From assembly GCA_005223045.1 (NCBI GenBank), contig NJBM01000001.1:248001-312000 (forward strand): a DNA stretch of 64,000 nt, read 5' to 3'. Position 1 is the stretch's first letter, and the number at the start of each line of letters is the position of its first letter. This DNA comes from Planctomycetes bacterium B3_Pla. Lineage in GTDB: Bacteria; Planctomycetota; Phycisphaerae; Sedimentisphaerales; Anaerobacaceae. Position numbers and translations under genes: made by a program. The notes under the pieces were generated by a model, which worked only from the letters and a program-made list of their open reading frames with translations, searched no databases and was not told the DNA's origin. This document shows, in pieces, positions 52,832-61,769 of this stretch.

Positions 52832-53428
52832 ATGAAAAAGACAAAAAAGTGTGAAGCAGCAATTGTTACCTGTGCATTGATGTGCCTTTCACTGGCCGGG
52901 TGCGAGAGTTTGCGGTTTGCGCCAAGTGAGTCACAAAAACAGAACGCCTGGTTGCACAATCGCACTGCGCTTGTCACCGCCGAAACTGCCCGAACTGAGG
53001 ATGCTTCTCGAAAACTCCAGGCCCTGACAAAACTTGGCGAAGTACAAAGCCGAGCGTTCAGCGCATATTACGGTATGCCGAAGGAGTTTCCCCAGGCAGA
53101 GACTGCCGAGGATATTCTTGCCGAATCGAACTGGCAGCTTGCCGAGACGGCTTTGCAGACAAGCGCTGAAAGACCGGATGCCTGGCAGGTCGCTGACTCG
53201 GCAATGGAGTTGGGAATCGGCGTATGTGCCCTGCTCGGCGGCGTATATGGCACAAGAGCCGTTCGGTTCCTGAGAGACGCCCGGGGCAAATCGCAGGCTT
53301 TGCAGGAAATTATAGCCGGCAACGAACTTTTCAAAAAGCAGAACGAATCTTCCGCTGCCGCATTCAAGCAAGCCCACGGCAACCAATCGCCCCAAACCCG
53401 GCAAATCGTCGTACAGGCAAAGGCATAA
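52832..53428 (+). CDS. Lipoprotein with a C-terminal holin-like segment
   Basis: The lipobox LSLAGC places the mature N-terminus at about Cys24. A helical region follows (ALVTAETARTEDASRKLQAL), then one hydrophobic span (MELGIGVCALLGGVYGTRAV, about 124-143) and a helical tail with LQEIIAGNELFKKQN. RBS GGAGAG. It is the last gene of the virion operon, before a strong terminator. It may act in lysis or at the envelope. Confidence 0.65.
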   Translation: MKKTKKCEAAIVTCALMCLSLAGCESLRFAPSESQKQNAWLHNRTALVTAETARTEDASRKLQALTKLGEVQSRAFSAYYGMPKEFPQAETAEDILAESNWQLAETALQTSAERPDAWQVADSAMELGIGVCALLGGVYGTRAVRFLRDARGKSQALQEIIAGNELFKKQNESSAAAFKQAHGNQSPQTRQIVVQAKA

Positions 53429-53572
53429 GTCATCGGGGAGGCCGAAGAAATTAAAAATCAAGGAAGACTCTGATACAAATCGACGCCGACTATGCGGCGC
53501 GAAACCTCACTAAAGAACCCGGAAGAGGTCGCTTTGTTGCGCGAATCCGCCTGCTTTTTCCATGCGCAGAAA

Positions 53573-53610
53573 AAAAGGCCGTAAGCGTTTTCGCTTAGGG
53601 CCTTTTGTTT
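53573..53610. terminator. Bidirectional intrinsic terminator of the virion operon
   Basis: AAAAGGCC (53573-53580) pairs with GGCCTTTT (53599-53606), with an inner AAGCG/CGCTT stem. T and A runs on the two sides let it serve the plus-strand operon ending at 53428 and the minus-strand small gene ending at 53652. Confidence 0.85.
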
Positions 53611-53651
53611 CGTAAAATTGTGTGTTTAGTGTGATAAATTTTTGAAAAGCG

Positions 53652-53825
53652 TCAGCCAAAGCCGGGCGGAGGCCGGATTAGAGCGGGTGAATGTGGCTTT
53701 TTCAGGAAAGCATCCTGTCCTTCCGGCTGATCTGTAAAGGCCCCCGCTCGGTAGCCTGAGATCCAGCAAGCCAACACGGCAAACACCAGCCACATTACTT
53801 CGATCGCATATTTACATATAATCAT
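53652..53825 (-). CDS. 57-residue single-pass membrane protein
   Basis: The product starts MIICKYAIEV, has one membrane helix (about 7-26, with MWLVFAVLACWIS) and a soluble tail ending in PPPGFG. GGGGAG lies six bases before the ATG. The gene faces the virion operon across a bidirectional terminator and has an unusually structured leader. No family is recognised. Confidence 0.6.
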   Translation of the reverse strand: MIICKYAIEVMWLVFAVLACWISGYRAGAFTDQPEGQDAFLKKPHSPALIRPPPGFG

Positions 53826-53853
53826 ATATTACTCCCCGTAATCATCTCACTTG

Positions 53854-53974
53854 TATCGGCCTAATGTCAATTTTTTCGTTAGTCAAATCGCTGTTCTGAA
53901 TTGGCCCGTCATAAAACGAAAAAAGATAGCCCCCGACCGGAAAGGCCGATACCAGCATGAAAAATACACATGCC
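53854..53974 (-). promoter_or_regulatory. Strongly folded leader upstream of the small membrane protein gene
   Basis: Perfect nested inverted repeats are visible: TATCGGCCT (53854-53862) with AGGCCGATA (53943-53951), and inside it TTTTTTCGTT (53871-53880) with AACGAAAAAA (53915-53924). A GCATG/CATGC stem (about 53954-53973) lies just outside. On the minus strand this is the leader ending about 28 bases before the ATG. It could be a cis-regulatory RNA or a DNA site such as an origin. Confidence 0.55.
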
Positions 53975-54218
53975 AAACCGGGCAGCCGACGGCTCACATC
54001 ATAGGCGTATGCACCCAGGCGTTTTCAACACCTACGAGCAGCTTTTTTGAGGACGTACCCAGAGCACACTGATATGAAATCCGGTCAGATTTTCTTTAGG
54101 ATCGCAACTTTTTTCTTCGCAACCGGAGATTCTTCGCCGGTCAGGTCTACTTCAGACATTTATGATCCACGGAGTGTAGAATTTAACCGGGGAAAGTTCG
54201 GGAGACGCGGACTCAAAT
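53975..54218. other. Gene-free block with further inverted repeats
   Basis: AGCCG-A-CGGCT (about 53982-53992) and AGGCGTT-TTC-AACACCT (about 54017-54033, followed after nine bases by TTTTTT) are visible. A 24-codon minus-strand frame at 54085-54159 (starting MSEVDLTGEESP) looks protein-like, but it is too short to call. Confidence 0.4.
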
Positions 54219-55118
54219 TCACTTCGTTCTTTCCAACAGGACGTTGGCCAGCCGTCGGAGAGTATCGGCCCTGGGGCCGAACGGCTTCAACACTGCCGCC
54301 GCCGCCGAAGTCAATTTCTGCTGGACCTCTTTGGCCTTCTCCATCCCCACCACGGCCGGATATGTGCACTTGGCGGCTTTAATATCCTTGCCCGCGGTCT
54401 TGCCTAACTGCTCACTGGAGGCGGTCTCATCGAGGATGTCATCGGTAATCTGGAAAGCCAGGCCGATGTTCAAACCATACTCACACAGGCATTCCAATTG
54501 CTGTTGCGTGGCGCCGCCGCAGACGGCACCCAGCGCCGCAGCACATCTAAACATCTTGGCGGTCTTGTTGATATGAATATGCTCCAGCATTTCTTTGGTG
54601 CCGGCAGTCTTTTCGGCTTTCAGGTCCGCCATCTGCCCTGCGATCATCCCGTCACCGCCGGCGTCCCGCGCCAATAGAGCAATGAGTCTTACCGCAACGC
54701 TCGGCTCCTCGGTCCGGGTTGCCAGTATCTCAAACGCCAGCGTCAGAAGAGCATCGCCGGCAAGAATTGCAGTTGCTTCGTCGAAGGCTTTGTGGCACGT
54801 CGGCAAGCCTCGTCTCATATCGTCATCATCCATTGCCGGCAGATCATCGTGGATGAGAGAATAAGTGTGCACCATTTCGACGGCCGCAGAGGCGATCTCC
54901 GCGTTGCGGTTTACCTGCCCGCTAAGAAGCTCGCAGCTCCAAAGCACCAGCACAGAGCGTATCCGCTTACCTGGCGCATTGAGCGTGTACCTGAGTGCTT
55001 CTTTCAGATCGCCGTTCATCTGCTGCTCGGCCAAAAGTTGCTCAAGAACGTGATTTACCGACTGTGCCTTCCTGCGCAATTGAGTGTTGAAGTCCATCGT
55101 CGAACTAAGACTTGCCAT
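54219..55118 (-). CDS. ispA: Short-chain polyprenyl diphosphate synthase (farnesyl/geranyl type)
   Basis: Condenses IPP with DMAPP/GPP. Both Asp-rich motifs are present: HDDLPAMDDDD at about 90-100 and QITDDILDE at about 218-226. GKRIRSVLVL and AGDALLTLAFE match the family. The 299 residues fit bacterial IspA. Chain length cannot be fixed from sequence alone. It is divergent from miaA, which also uses DMAPP. Confidence 0.9.
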   Translation of the reverse strand: MASLSSTMDFNTQLRRKAQSVNHVLEQLLAEQQMNGDLKEALRYTLNAPGKRIRSVLVLWSCELLSGQVNRNAEIASAAVEMVHTYSLIHDDLPAMDDDDMRRGLPTCHKAFDEATAILAGDALLTLAFEILATRTEEPSVAVRLIALLARDAGGDGMIAGQMADLKAEKTAGTKEMLEHIHINKTAKMFRCAAALGAVCGGATQQQLECLCEYGLNIGLAFQITDDILDETASSEQLGKTAGKDIKAAKCTYPAVVGMEKAKEVQQKLTSAAAAVLKPFGPRADTLRRLANVLLERTK

Positions 55119-55216
55119 ATTAGCCTGTACTCTGACTGCTCACTATTGACAACCGATTGTCGATTGCCGATTATTGGCGAATAGTAAACGATAACCAGCT
55201 GCCAGTAAACCGAAAA

Positions 55217-56143
55217 ATGATTCTTATTCTCGGCGTCACCGCATCCGGCAAAGGGCGATTGGCCTTTGACCTGGCCCAAAGCATCGGTGCTGAAATACTC
55301 AGCATCGACTCGATGAAGGTCTATCGCCGGATGGACATCGGAACGGCCAAGCCGCCCGCAGAGGCCCGTGAGCACATCAACTATCACCTGGTGGACGTGG
55401 CCGAGCCCAGCGATTCTTTCAGCGTGGGGGCCTTTTTCGATGCCGCATCGGACGCAATAGAGCAGATAAAGGCCCGTCAGAGAAGGATCGTCGCCGTTGG
55501 CGGAACGGCTCTGTACATTAAGTCGCTGCTTTACGGCTTATTCGATGGTGCCGGAAGCGACGAGCAGATGCGCGCCGAACTGCGGGCTCGTGCCGAAGCT
55601 CAAGGCCTGGCCGAACTCCATCGCGAGCTAACGAAAATCGATCCTGTCGCCGCCGACCGTATCAATCCGAACGACGCCAGACGCATAGTACGTGCCCTGG
55701 AGGTTTACAGGCTCACAGGCAAGCCAATCTCAAGTTTCCAGAATCAATGGGAAACACGCCACATGAAACACGACTGGACGATAATAGGCCTGCGAAGAGA
55801 AAAAGCCGACGCCAGCGGCCGAATAAACAAGAGGGTCAAAAAGATGATTGCCGCCGGCCTTATAGACGAGGTCAAATCCCTTCTGGGCGAACAGAAGCCT
55901 TTGAGCAAACAGGCCCGATGCGCTATCGGTTATGCCGAGATAATCGACCATCTACATGGAAAGACGAGTTTGGAAGAGGCAACCGAATTGATAAAGGTGC
56001 ACACTCGCCGATTAGCCAAAGGCCAGCGAACCTGGTTCAAAACGTTCACAAACGTCCATTGGCTCGACATCGAAGCAGACGAACCAAACGATAAAATCTT
56101 CGAGCGAACAAAGGATGTATTGAAAGATGCCAGGCCGCGTTGA
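55217..56143 (+). CDS. miaA: tRNA dimethylallyltransferase MiaA
   Basis: Adds a dimethylallyl group to A37 of tRNAs reading UNN codons. From the ATG at 55217 it has 308 residues: P-loop GVTASGKG at about 6-13, SIDSMKVYRRMDIGTAKP, the central GGTALYIKSLLYGL and NPNDARRIVRALEVY-like stretch, and the late RLAKGQRTWFK. The residue after the P-loop Lys is Gly instead of Ser/Thr, an unusual change. The frame extends to 55157, but that part is AT-type spacer repeat. Confidence 0.93.
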   Translation: MILILGVTASGKGRLAFDLAQSIGAEILSIDSMKVYRRMDIGTAKPPAEAREHINYHLVDVAEPSDSFSVGAFFDAASDAIEQIKARQRRIVAVGGTALYIKSLLYGLFDGAGSDEQMRAELRARAEAQGLAELHRELTKIDPVAADRINPNDARRIVRALEVYRLTGKPISSFQNQWETRHMKHDWTIIGLRREKADASGRINKRVKKMIAAGLIDEVKSLLGEQKPLSKQARCAIGYAEIIDHLHGKTSLEEATELIKVHTRRLAKGQRTWFKTFTNVHWLDIEADEPNDKIFERTKDVLKDARPR

Positions 56144-56207
56144 TTTGTGGAACCGCAACAGGTAGAATCGACACAGAGACTAACTGTCTAATCAGCGGAC
56201 ATAGGTA

Positions 56208-57892
56208 ATGAACGCAGAGAAACTCAAGAAGATATTGGACGAGCTAATAGCTTCAGCAAGAGAAAGCGAATGGCTGGAATTTAAAGAAGCACGCCAAACG
56301 TTTCACTTTGATAAGCTCGGCAAGTACTTCTCTGCTTTATCCAATGAGGCAAACCTCAAAGGTAAAGATTGTGGGTGGTTAGTCTTTGGAGTAAGAGACA
56401 GAGGCAGGAAGATCGTAGGGACTCAATATCGTTCCGTCGGGACTGATTTGGACAAGCTGAAACCAGAGATCGCGAATGAAACCACCAATCGGGCTACATT
56501 TATCGAGATACACGAACTACATCTGACTGAAGGGCGGGTCATAATGTTCCAAATACCTGCGGCGCCACAAGGTATTCCGATCGCATGGAAAGGCCATTAC
56601 TACGGCAGAGAGGGTGAATCAATAAATGCTCTGAGTTTACAGGAAATAGAACAGATTCGTCATCAGGGCAAGACCGAGGACTGGTCGGCACAGATTTGCC
56701 CGGACGCCACGATTGATGATCTCGATGCCAAAGCCATCCTAAAAGCAAGGGAAGAATACAAACAGAAATATCGCACCAAGGCCTGCGAAGTCGACGATGG
56801 GACGATTCCACATTCCTCAATAAGGCCAAAGTAATCAAACAGGGCAGAATCACAAGAACAGCCATCATCCTCTTGGGAAAAGACGAATCAGAACACTTTA
56901 TCTCACCATCGGCGGCTAAGATCACTTGGATTCTCAGGGACGAACAAAGCCAGACAAAGGATTATGAGCATTTTGGCCCACCTTTTATCCTCAACAGCGA
57001 GTCCGTGTTTGCGAAAATAAGAAATCTAAAGTACCGTTACCTGCCCAACGACACCTTGTTTCCTACAGAAATAAACCAATACGAACCTTACGTCATTCGC
57101 GAAGCATTACATAATTGTATCGCCCATCAGGATTACGAACTAACAGACAGGATAATTGTTGAGGAAAAAAACGATGAGTTGGTTTTTGCCAACGCCGGTA
57201 ATTTTATCCCCGGTAGTGTGGAAGAAGTAATTCAGCAGAACTACCCGCAGAAACACAGAAATAACTTTTTGGCAAACGCCATGCTCAACCTGGGTATGAT
57301 CGACATCATTGGAAGCGGCATTAGAAAGATGTTTCTCATTCAAAAGGAACGCTTCTTTCCCTTGCCTGATTACGATTTAACTGATCCAAGCAAAGTTAAA
57401 GTCAGCTTATTTGGAAAAGTGCTTAACGAGAACTATACGCGAATGCTCATCAAGAATAGGAACATAGATCTGCCAACGGTGATGCTTCTGGACAAAGTGC
57501 AAAAACAAATTAGGCTATCTAAGGACGAGCATAGATTCTTGAAATCAGGAAGACTTGTTGAAGGCAGGTATCCAAACTTGTTCGTATCCTCACACGTTGC
57601 GGCAACAACGGAAGAAAGAGCAAAATATATCAAATACAGAGGATTTGACGACCAACGTCACAAAGAATCGATAATAGCTTTTATCGAGAAATATGGCTCA
57701 GCCAGCAGAAAAGACGTTGATGATCTGTTGATGAGATATCTTTCTGGTGCCTTAAATGAAAAGCAGAAGCGGAATAAGATAAGTAACCTGCTCTATGCAA
57801 TGTCCAAAAGAGACGAAACCATAAAGAATATTGGTTCAAACCGAAAACCCAAATGGATTCTTTGCCGAACAAATGAAGGTGCAGTTCAATAG
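56208..57892 (+). pseudogene. AlbA/Schlafen-type ATP-binding protein split by a frameshift
   Basis: Codons from 56208 encode an AlbA_2 domain (ESEWLEFKEARQTFHFDKLG, GWLVFGVRD) and stop at 56834. The second part, open to 57892, continues the same protein: WDDSTFLNKAKV, REALHNCIAHQDYELTDRI and IGSGIRKMF, then a C-terminal winged helix. The joint is near 56793-56800, where one added base would restore WDD. Either a mutation or a sequencing error broke the gene. Intact members are transcription-regulator or defence-related ATPases. Confidence 0.8.
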
Positions 57893-58136
57893 GACTTATC
57901 CTAAGTTTAACTAAACTTATCATGATTTAGGTAAACTTAGTTAAAAACTCAGCAATGTACTTTATGTAAGCAACGCTAATACATAGAGTTACGTTTTTAC
58001 TAAAAGCCAAATCATATAGACGCTTATTGCTGTTCAAACTTAGGGCTCCGACAGGAATATTCACAAATTGTTTCCGTTTGGCAACATCGTGCGTGCCCGT
58101 AGCATGGTGTAACCGTCGCAATTACCAATGTTTCGC
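57893..58136. other. AT-rich gap with AAGTTTAACTAAACTT repeats
   Basis: AAGTTTAACTAAACTT (about 57903-57918) is a palindrome and a related TAAACTTAGTTAAA lies about 30 bases on. They may be operator sites or a weak terminator. No gene is supported. Confidence 0.35.
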
Positions 58137-58733
58137 TCAGACGGTCTGCAATTCTCGCTGGGCCCGCAGGACGGTGGCGGCGTCGCCGAGAACTAGCTGT
58201 TTTATCAGACTGGATGGAATCAGGGTAAGCCCCATGTTGAAAACTTTCTCCTCAACCATCGCAGCGATCAGCCGGGCCGTCTGCCGGCAGAGATTGTGCG
58301 TCGCTATCAGGTCCCGGACTATCCTGGACTTGTCCCACCGGCATCTGCCCGGCTCTCCGGCAAGAAACTCAGCATCAGTCAGCTCCTGAAGGTCGGCGGA
58401 AACAACCTCGATTCTGGAACGCCTGAGTTTGCGCTTGAAATGACGCTCGCTCAGCGCCACGGCGGCCTTTTCGTAGCCGGTCGCTGCAAGGACCACCTTG
58501 ATAATGGAGAGGATCTCGCAACTGGTCACGCTGCGCTGGTTCTGTTGGTGATAGAGATAGTATGTCACCACCTCGGCAAACTGTTCGGCGATCTCTATGT
58601 TTGCCTGGTCGGCCTCGCCGAGAGCATTGTTGATAGACCCCATGACCTTCGTGTGCAGATATTCTTCGACACTGCCGTCGGCTTTTATCACTTTAAGTTG
58701 TGTCCGTACCACCTTTTTCTTGCCTCCCTGCAA
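58137..58733 (-). CDS. ATP-cone domain protein
   Basis: The N-terminal 100 residues form an ATP-cone (VIKADGSVEEY, VMGSINNAL, SCEILSIIKVVLAATGYEKAA), the nucleotide sensor found in ribonucleotide reductase and NrdR. A helical C-terminal region (KSRIVRDLIATHNLCRQTAR) follows. It lies 32 bases downstream of nrdR and in the same direction, so it may help sense dATP/ATP with NrdR. Its exact role is unknown. Confidence 0.75.
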   Translation of the reverse strand: MQGGKKKVVRTQLKVIKADGSVEEYLHTKVMGSINNALGEADQANIEIAEQFAEVVTYYLYHQQNQRSVTSCEILSIIKVVLAATGYEKAAVALSERHFKRKLRRSRIEVVSADLQELTDAEFLAGEPGRCRWDKSRIVRDLIATHNLCRQTARLIAAMVEEKVFNMGLTLIPSSLIKQLVLGDAATVLRAQRELQTV

Positions 58734-58765
58734 ATTTGGCTAATCCGTATCATGCCGGAGTATCA

Positions 58766-59257
58766 TTACTTCTCAAAGAGCATCGGCTGGACAGACGGCT
58801 CAACCTCGGTAATTGCCCTGCTGACTTCCTTGATTAATTCGCCCGCGTCCCTGAAGTCACGATACACACTTGCAAAGCGAATATATGCCACCTTGTCAAC
58901 CCTGCGTAATTGCTTCATCACGCTTTCGCCGACGAAAGCCGATGAAACCTCCTTGTCAAAATTCCTAAGTATGCTCTCCTCGGCCCTGTCGGCTATTTGT
59001 TGAATCTGCTCTGTCGAGACGGCCCTTTTGTAACAGGCCTTCTGCAAACCACCGATGATTTTGTCCTTGTCATAAGGGACCCGCGAGTTGTCCTTTTTCA
59101 CGACGTAAAGCTTGAGGCTCTCGCCGATCCTCTCATAGGTCGTAAAGCGCCTCTTGCAAACCAGGCACTTCCGACGACGTCTGATCGCCTTTCCACCATC
59201 GCTTGAACGCGAATCAATAACTTTATCCCGATCTTCCTGACAGAAGGGACATTTCAT
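58766..59257 (-). CDS. nrdR: Transcriptional repressor NrdR
   Basis: Zinc/ATP-cone repressor of ribonucleotide reductase genes. From the ATG at 59257 it has 163 residues: a zinc ribbon with MKCPFC at 1-6 and KCLVCKRRFTTYERI, then the ATP-cone. The frame reaches 59380, but homology starts at 59257. Two NrdR-box-like sites lie upstream at 59385-59432. It is followed by the ATP-cone gene. Confidence 0.95.
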   Translation of the reverse strand: MKCPFCQEDRDKVIDSRSSDGGKAIRRRRKCLVCKRRFTTYERIGESLKLYVVKKDNSRVPYDKDKIIGGLQKACYKRAVSTEQIQQIADRAEESILRNFDKEVSSAFVGESVMKQLRRVDKVAYIRFASVYRDFRDAGELIKEVSRAITEVEPSVQPMLFEK

Positions 59258-59384
59258 TTCGTCTCTCACATCCCGGCTTGCATCCTGTGTCCGAGATACA
59301 CTTTTTTCCTTATGCTTCGCAGCCTTCACACAGCACAGGACCTCCCGCCCAAGGGCAATCCGCTCCCCGAAGCCTGCCAAGCGA

Positions 59385-59432
59385 ACACTATATATAGGAC
59401 CTTGTACTCATTCTAACTGCAATATATAGTAT
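59385..59432 (-). promoter_or_regulatory. Two NrdR-box-like sites in the nrdR promoter
   Basis: ACACTATATATAGGAC (59385-59400) and CTGCAATATATAGTAT (59417-59432) each resemble the NrdR box ACACwATATaTwGTGT, and their starts are 32 bases apart, three helix turns. A minus-strand promoter TTGATA-N16-TAGAAT overlaps them. This suggests autoregulation. Confidence 0.6.
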
Positions 59433-59645
59433 ATCAATTGAAATTCATAGCACTTTTCTTGTTTTTTTTAGAGTTCTGATTTGACACCCCGGAAACGGTA
59501 GCCGAGCGACTGCGAAGCAGGTGTTGCCTCGGCAGGAATATAGCGCGGTACGTAGGCGAGCAAGGAAACTTCAATTTGGCGCCAATTGTGATGTCGCAAC
59601 CGGGAAAAGTCCGGAGTTATCGGCCTGTTTCACTGACGTTGTATG
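59433..59645. other. Gene-free block upstream of nrdR
   Basis: The block contains a T run near 59462-59469 and GC-rich sequence. The short plus-strand frame at 59576-59797 has no ribosome site and runs through a terminator, so I do not support it. Confidence 0.4.
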
Positions 59646-59678
59646 AAAAAAGGCCTCTGCGCGGAGAACGCAGAGGCC
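59646..59678 (-). terminator. Intrinsic terminator (minus strand)
   Basis: GGCCTCTGCG (59652-59661) pairs with CGCAGAGGCC (59669-59678). On the minus strand a T run follows (complement of the A run at 59646-59651). It ends transcription from the parvulin gene and its neighbours; the 245 bases between hold nothing convincing. Confidence 0.85.
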
Positions 59679-59923
59679 AACTCGGAAAGAAACTTATACA
59701 ACCCCCCCTCAGGTCTGGTACTAATGCCTTTTACTTCCTGCAAAGGCTTTGTTTCTACTCCGCTTGTTCCAACCCCTTTCTTCTTTGCTCCACTTAAAGT
59801 TTAACATAGAAATGCTAAGGAGACAAATCCGGACACGCACCTTTTTTGCCTTTTTTGGCAGCCCGATAAAAGCCGATTTCCCCGTTATGAGACGCGTGGT
59901 TTTTCGCCCTTTTGCCGCCTTCT

Positions 59924-60781
59924 TTAGACCTCTTCGATTTTGGCTTTACTCCTCAGCTCGTCCACGAAATTATCGATGGCTTTTCCTCGCATTTGTTCTT
60001 CGAGCGCTTCGACTATCCTCTCTTGCACATCTTCAAGGCCGGCTACACCCCCAGGCTCCCTTGCATAAACTTTGGCGATATGAAAGCCGAAGCGGGAGCG
60101 AAAAATGTCACTCATCCGACCGATGCCTAAATTAAAGACCACATCCTCGAATTCCTCTACCATCTGCCCTTTCATGATAAAGCCCAGGTCGCCGCCATTG
60201 TCGGCACAGTCGGTATATTTATCGACAACCATTTCAAAAGCCGCACCGTTTTTCAATTCCTCGTGTGCCTGGCTTATCGCTTGAAATGCGCTTTCCTCGT
60301 CGGTCTGCCAGTTCACATGTTTGACGATGTGTGCCACTCTGATTCGCTCTTCGGTCCTGAACTGGTCTTTGTTCTGCTCATAATATTCCTTGATGGCAGT
60401 CTTTGACGGTTTTGAGACGCCTTTGCAGACATTGCTAAGCGTCTGCTCGATCCTCATCTGCGCCTCGATGGCCTCTTTTATTTTGTCATCGCCGTCAGTA
60501 TCGAAATCTTTGTAGAGCTGCTGAGAATCTTCGTACTGTTCTTTCAGTTTGGCCAATGTCGCTTCGACTTTATCACCAGGTATTGCCCCGCCGTTTTTCT
60601 GCGCATCCTGATTGATCAGGACCCTTTCAATTACGTTTTCCCTGGACCAGTCAAGCAGTTGTGTCTCTTTCTCCCTGGGGTCCTGGTCGGAAAACACCCG
60701 TTCATAATCAGGCCTCAGACGCTCGACCTCCTGCTGTATCGCTGAATCTTCAATCTTTTCACCATTAACAACAAATGCCAT
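59924..60781 (-). CDS. Cytoplasmic parvulin-type peptidyl-prolyl isomerase
   Basis: The 285 residues have a SurA/PrsA-like helical N-terminal region and a PpiC rotamase domain (EERIRVAHIVKHV, then DLGFIMKGQMVEEFEDVVF, FRSRFGFHIAKVY). The N-terminus MAFVVNGEKIED is a SurA-type start without signal peptide, so it probably acts in the cytoplasm as a folding helper. It is the last gene of a minus-strand run from 62288. Confidence 0.85.
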   Translation of the reverse strand: MAFVVNGEKIEDSAIQQEVERLRPDYERVFSDQDPREKETQLLDWSRENVIERVLINQDAQKNGGAIPGDKVEATLAKLKEQYEDSQQLYKDFDTDGDDKIKEAIEAQMRIEQTLSNVCKGVSKPSKTAIKEYYEQNKDQFRTEERIRVAHIVKHVNWQTDEESAFQAISQAHEELKNGAAFEMVVDKYTDCADNGGDLGFIMKGQMVEEFEDVVFNLGIGRMSDIFRSRFGFHIAKVYAREPGGVAGLEDVQERIVEALEEQMRGKAIDNFVDELRSKAKIEEV

Positions 60782-60844
60782 GTTTCACACCTCATATCTG
60801 AAAAATTCGATTATCGTTTCATATTAAGCGAAACGGTCTTATGT

Positions 60845-61735
60845 TTATCCTTTTGCTTTCGCGTACCAGTCAGGGTCCTGCGCCAGCTTCTCTTTTGCCT
60901 CGGCAGTCATTATCTCGAAGGCAGGGTGGGTACTTTCCCATGCCCGCTCCGTAAATGAACTTCGACGCATCTTCTCTATCTCGAGCTCGACCTCGGCGAA
61001 ATAGCTGCCGTAAATATGCAGCGAATCACTGATATCGACGTATCTTCCCACCCGCACCGGCTCGCCGATGTTTTTGGAGATTCCCTCGGCAATGATCTTT
61101 TGAAGATCGGTCAGGGCATATACATTCATAAACCATGCCTTGTAAAGGTCCCTGCTGCGCCAGTGCGTATTCATATTGAGCGACAGCTCGCCTGCTTCGT
61201 TGGCTACCAGCCGGCACCATATCCGCTGGAGGCAAGGCGGGTCGTCCGTAGGCGGATCGGCCGTCGGCATCCAGGTTATCGCCTGGGCCCTTCGGCTGTG
61301 CCCGGCCTGCGAGAGGCAGTCGATAATATAACGAATCTGATCGACACTCGCGAAAGGCCTGGGCGAATCGGCGCTGCGCATATCTTCGACCGGACAATAT
61401 GCAAACAGCCGTTCGTGATACGTATAGGTCCACTTGCCCGCGGCAGGATCGATCCAATGGTCGTGAATCCCGTTCACGACTTCCTGCCGATACGACTCAA
61501 GCTCCTCCGGCCCGCCGGGGAAGTTCTTGTGAATCCGGGGCTCAGCGAATGGATCGACAACCGCGATCATAACGGTGGCGTCTTTACTCGGCGGATCTTC
61601 AGGTTTGTCGTATTCGGTTCTAACGTCAAGACCGTTGTCCCAAACCGCCAGGACGGCTTTCTCCCATGCCTGGGGCAGACAATCAGCCGTTATCGAAATC
61701 GCAGGTACATTGGCAACCGACGCAGCAGTGCTCAT
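60845..61735 (-). CDS. Divergent thymidylate synthase (ThyA family)
   Basis: Converts dUMP to dTMP with methylene-tetrahydrofolate if active. Overall similarity to E. coli ThyA is low, but the catalytic pattern is kept with matching spacing: SRR at 147-149 (cf. R126/R127), catalytic Cys168 19 residues later, RSRD at 193-196, Asn204 eight residues after the Asp, and His240/Tyr242. The 296 residues fit. It resembles archaeal-type ThyA proteins. It lies between the parvulin and a membrane-anchored protein. Confidence 0.75.
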   Translation of the reverse strand: MSTAASVANVPAISITADCLPQAWEKAVLAVWDNGLDVRTEYDKPEDPPSKDATVMIAVVDPFAEPRIHKNFPGGPEELESYRQEVVNGIHDHWIDPAAGKWTYTYHERLFAYCPVEDMRSADSPRPFASVDQIRYIIDCLSQAGHSRRAQAITWMPTADPPTDDPPCLQRIWCRLVANEAGELSLNMNTHWRSRDLYKAWFMNVYALTDLQKIIAEGISKNIGEPVRVGRYVDISDSLHIYGSYFAEVELEIEKMRRSSFTERAWESTHPAFEIMTAEAKEKLAQDPDWYAKAKG

Positions 61736-61769
61736 CTATAAATTCCTCCAAGAAGTTTTAATGCTTTTC

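Noticed and set aside
53926..54010. Possible cyclic-di-GMP or cobalamin riboswitch
   Set aside because: A GAAAGGCC...GCCAAACCGGGCAGCC stretch looked suggestive, but the conserved cores of these classes are not present.
21926..54218. Attachment-site direct repeats flanking the phage module
   Set aside because: By eye no shared direct repeat was found between the left gap (21926-22742) and the right gap (53429-54218), and no integrase is present.
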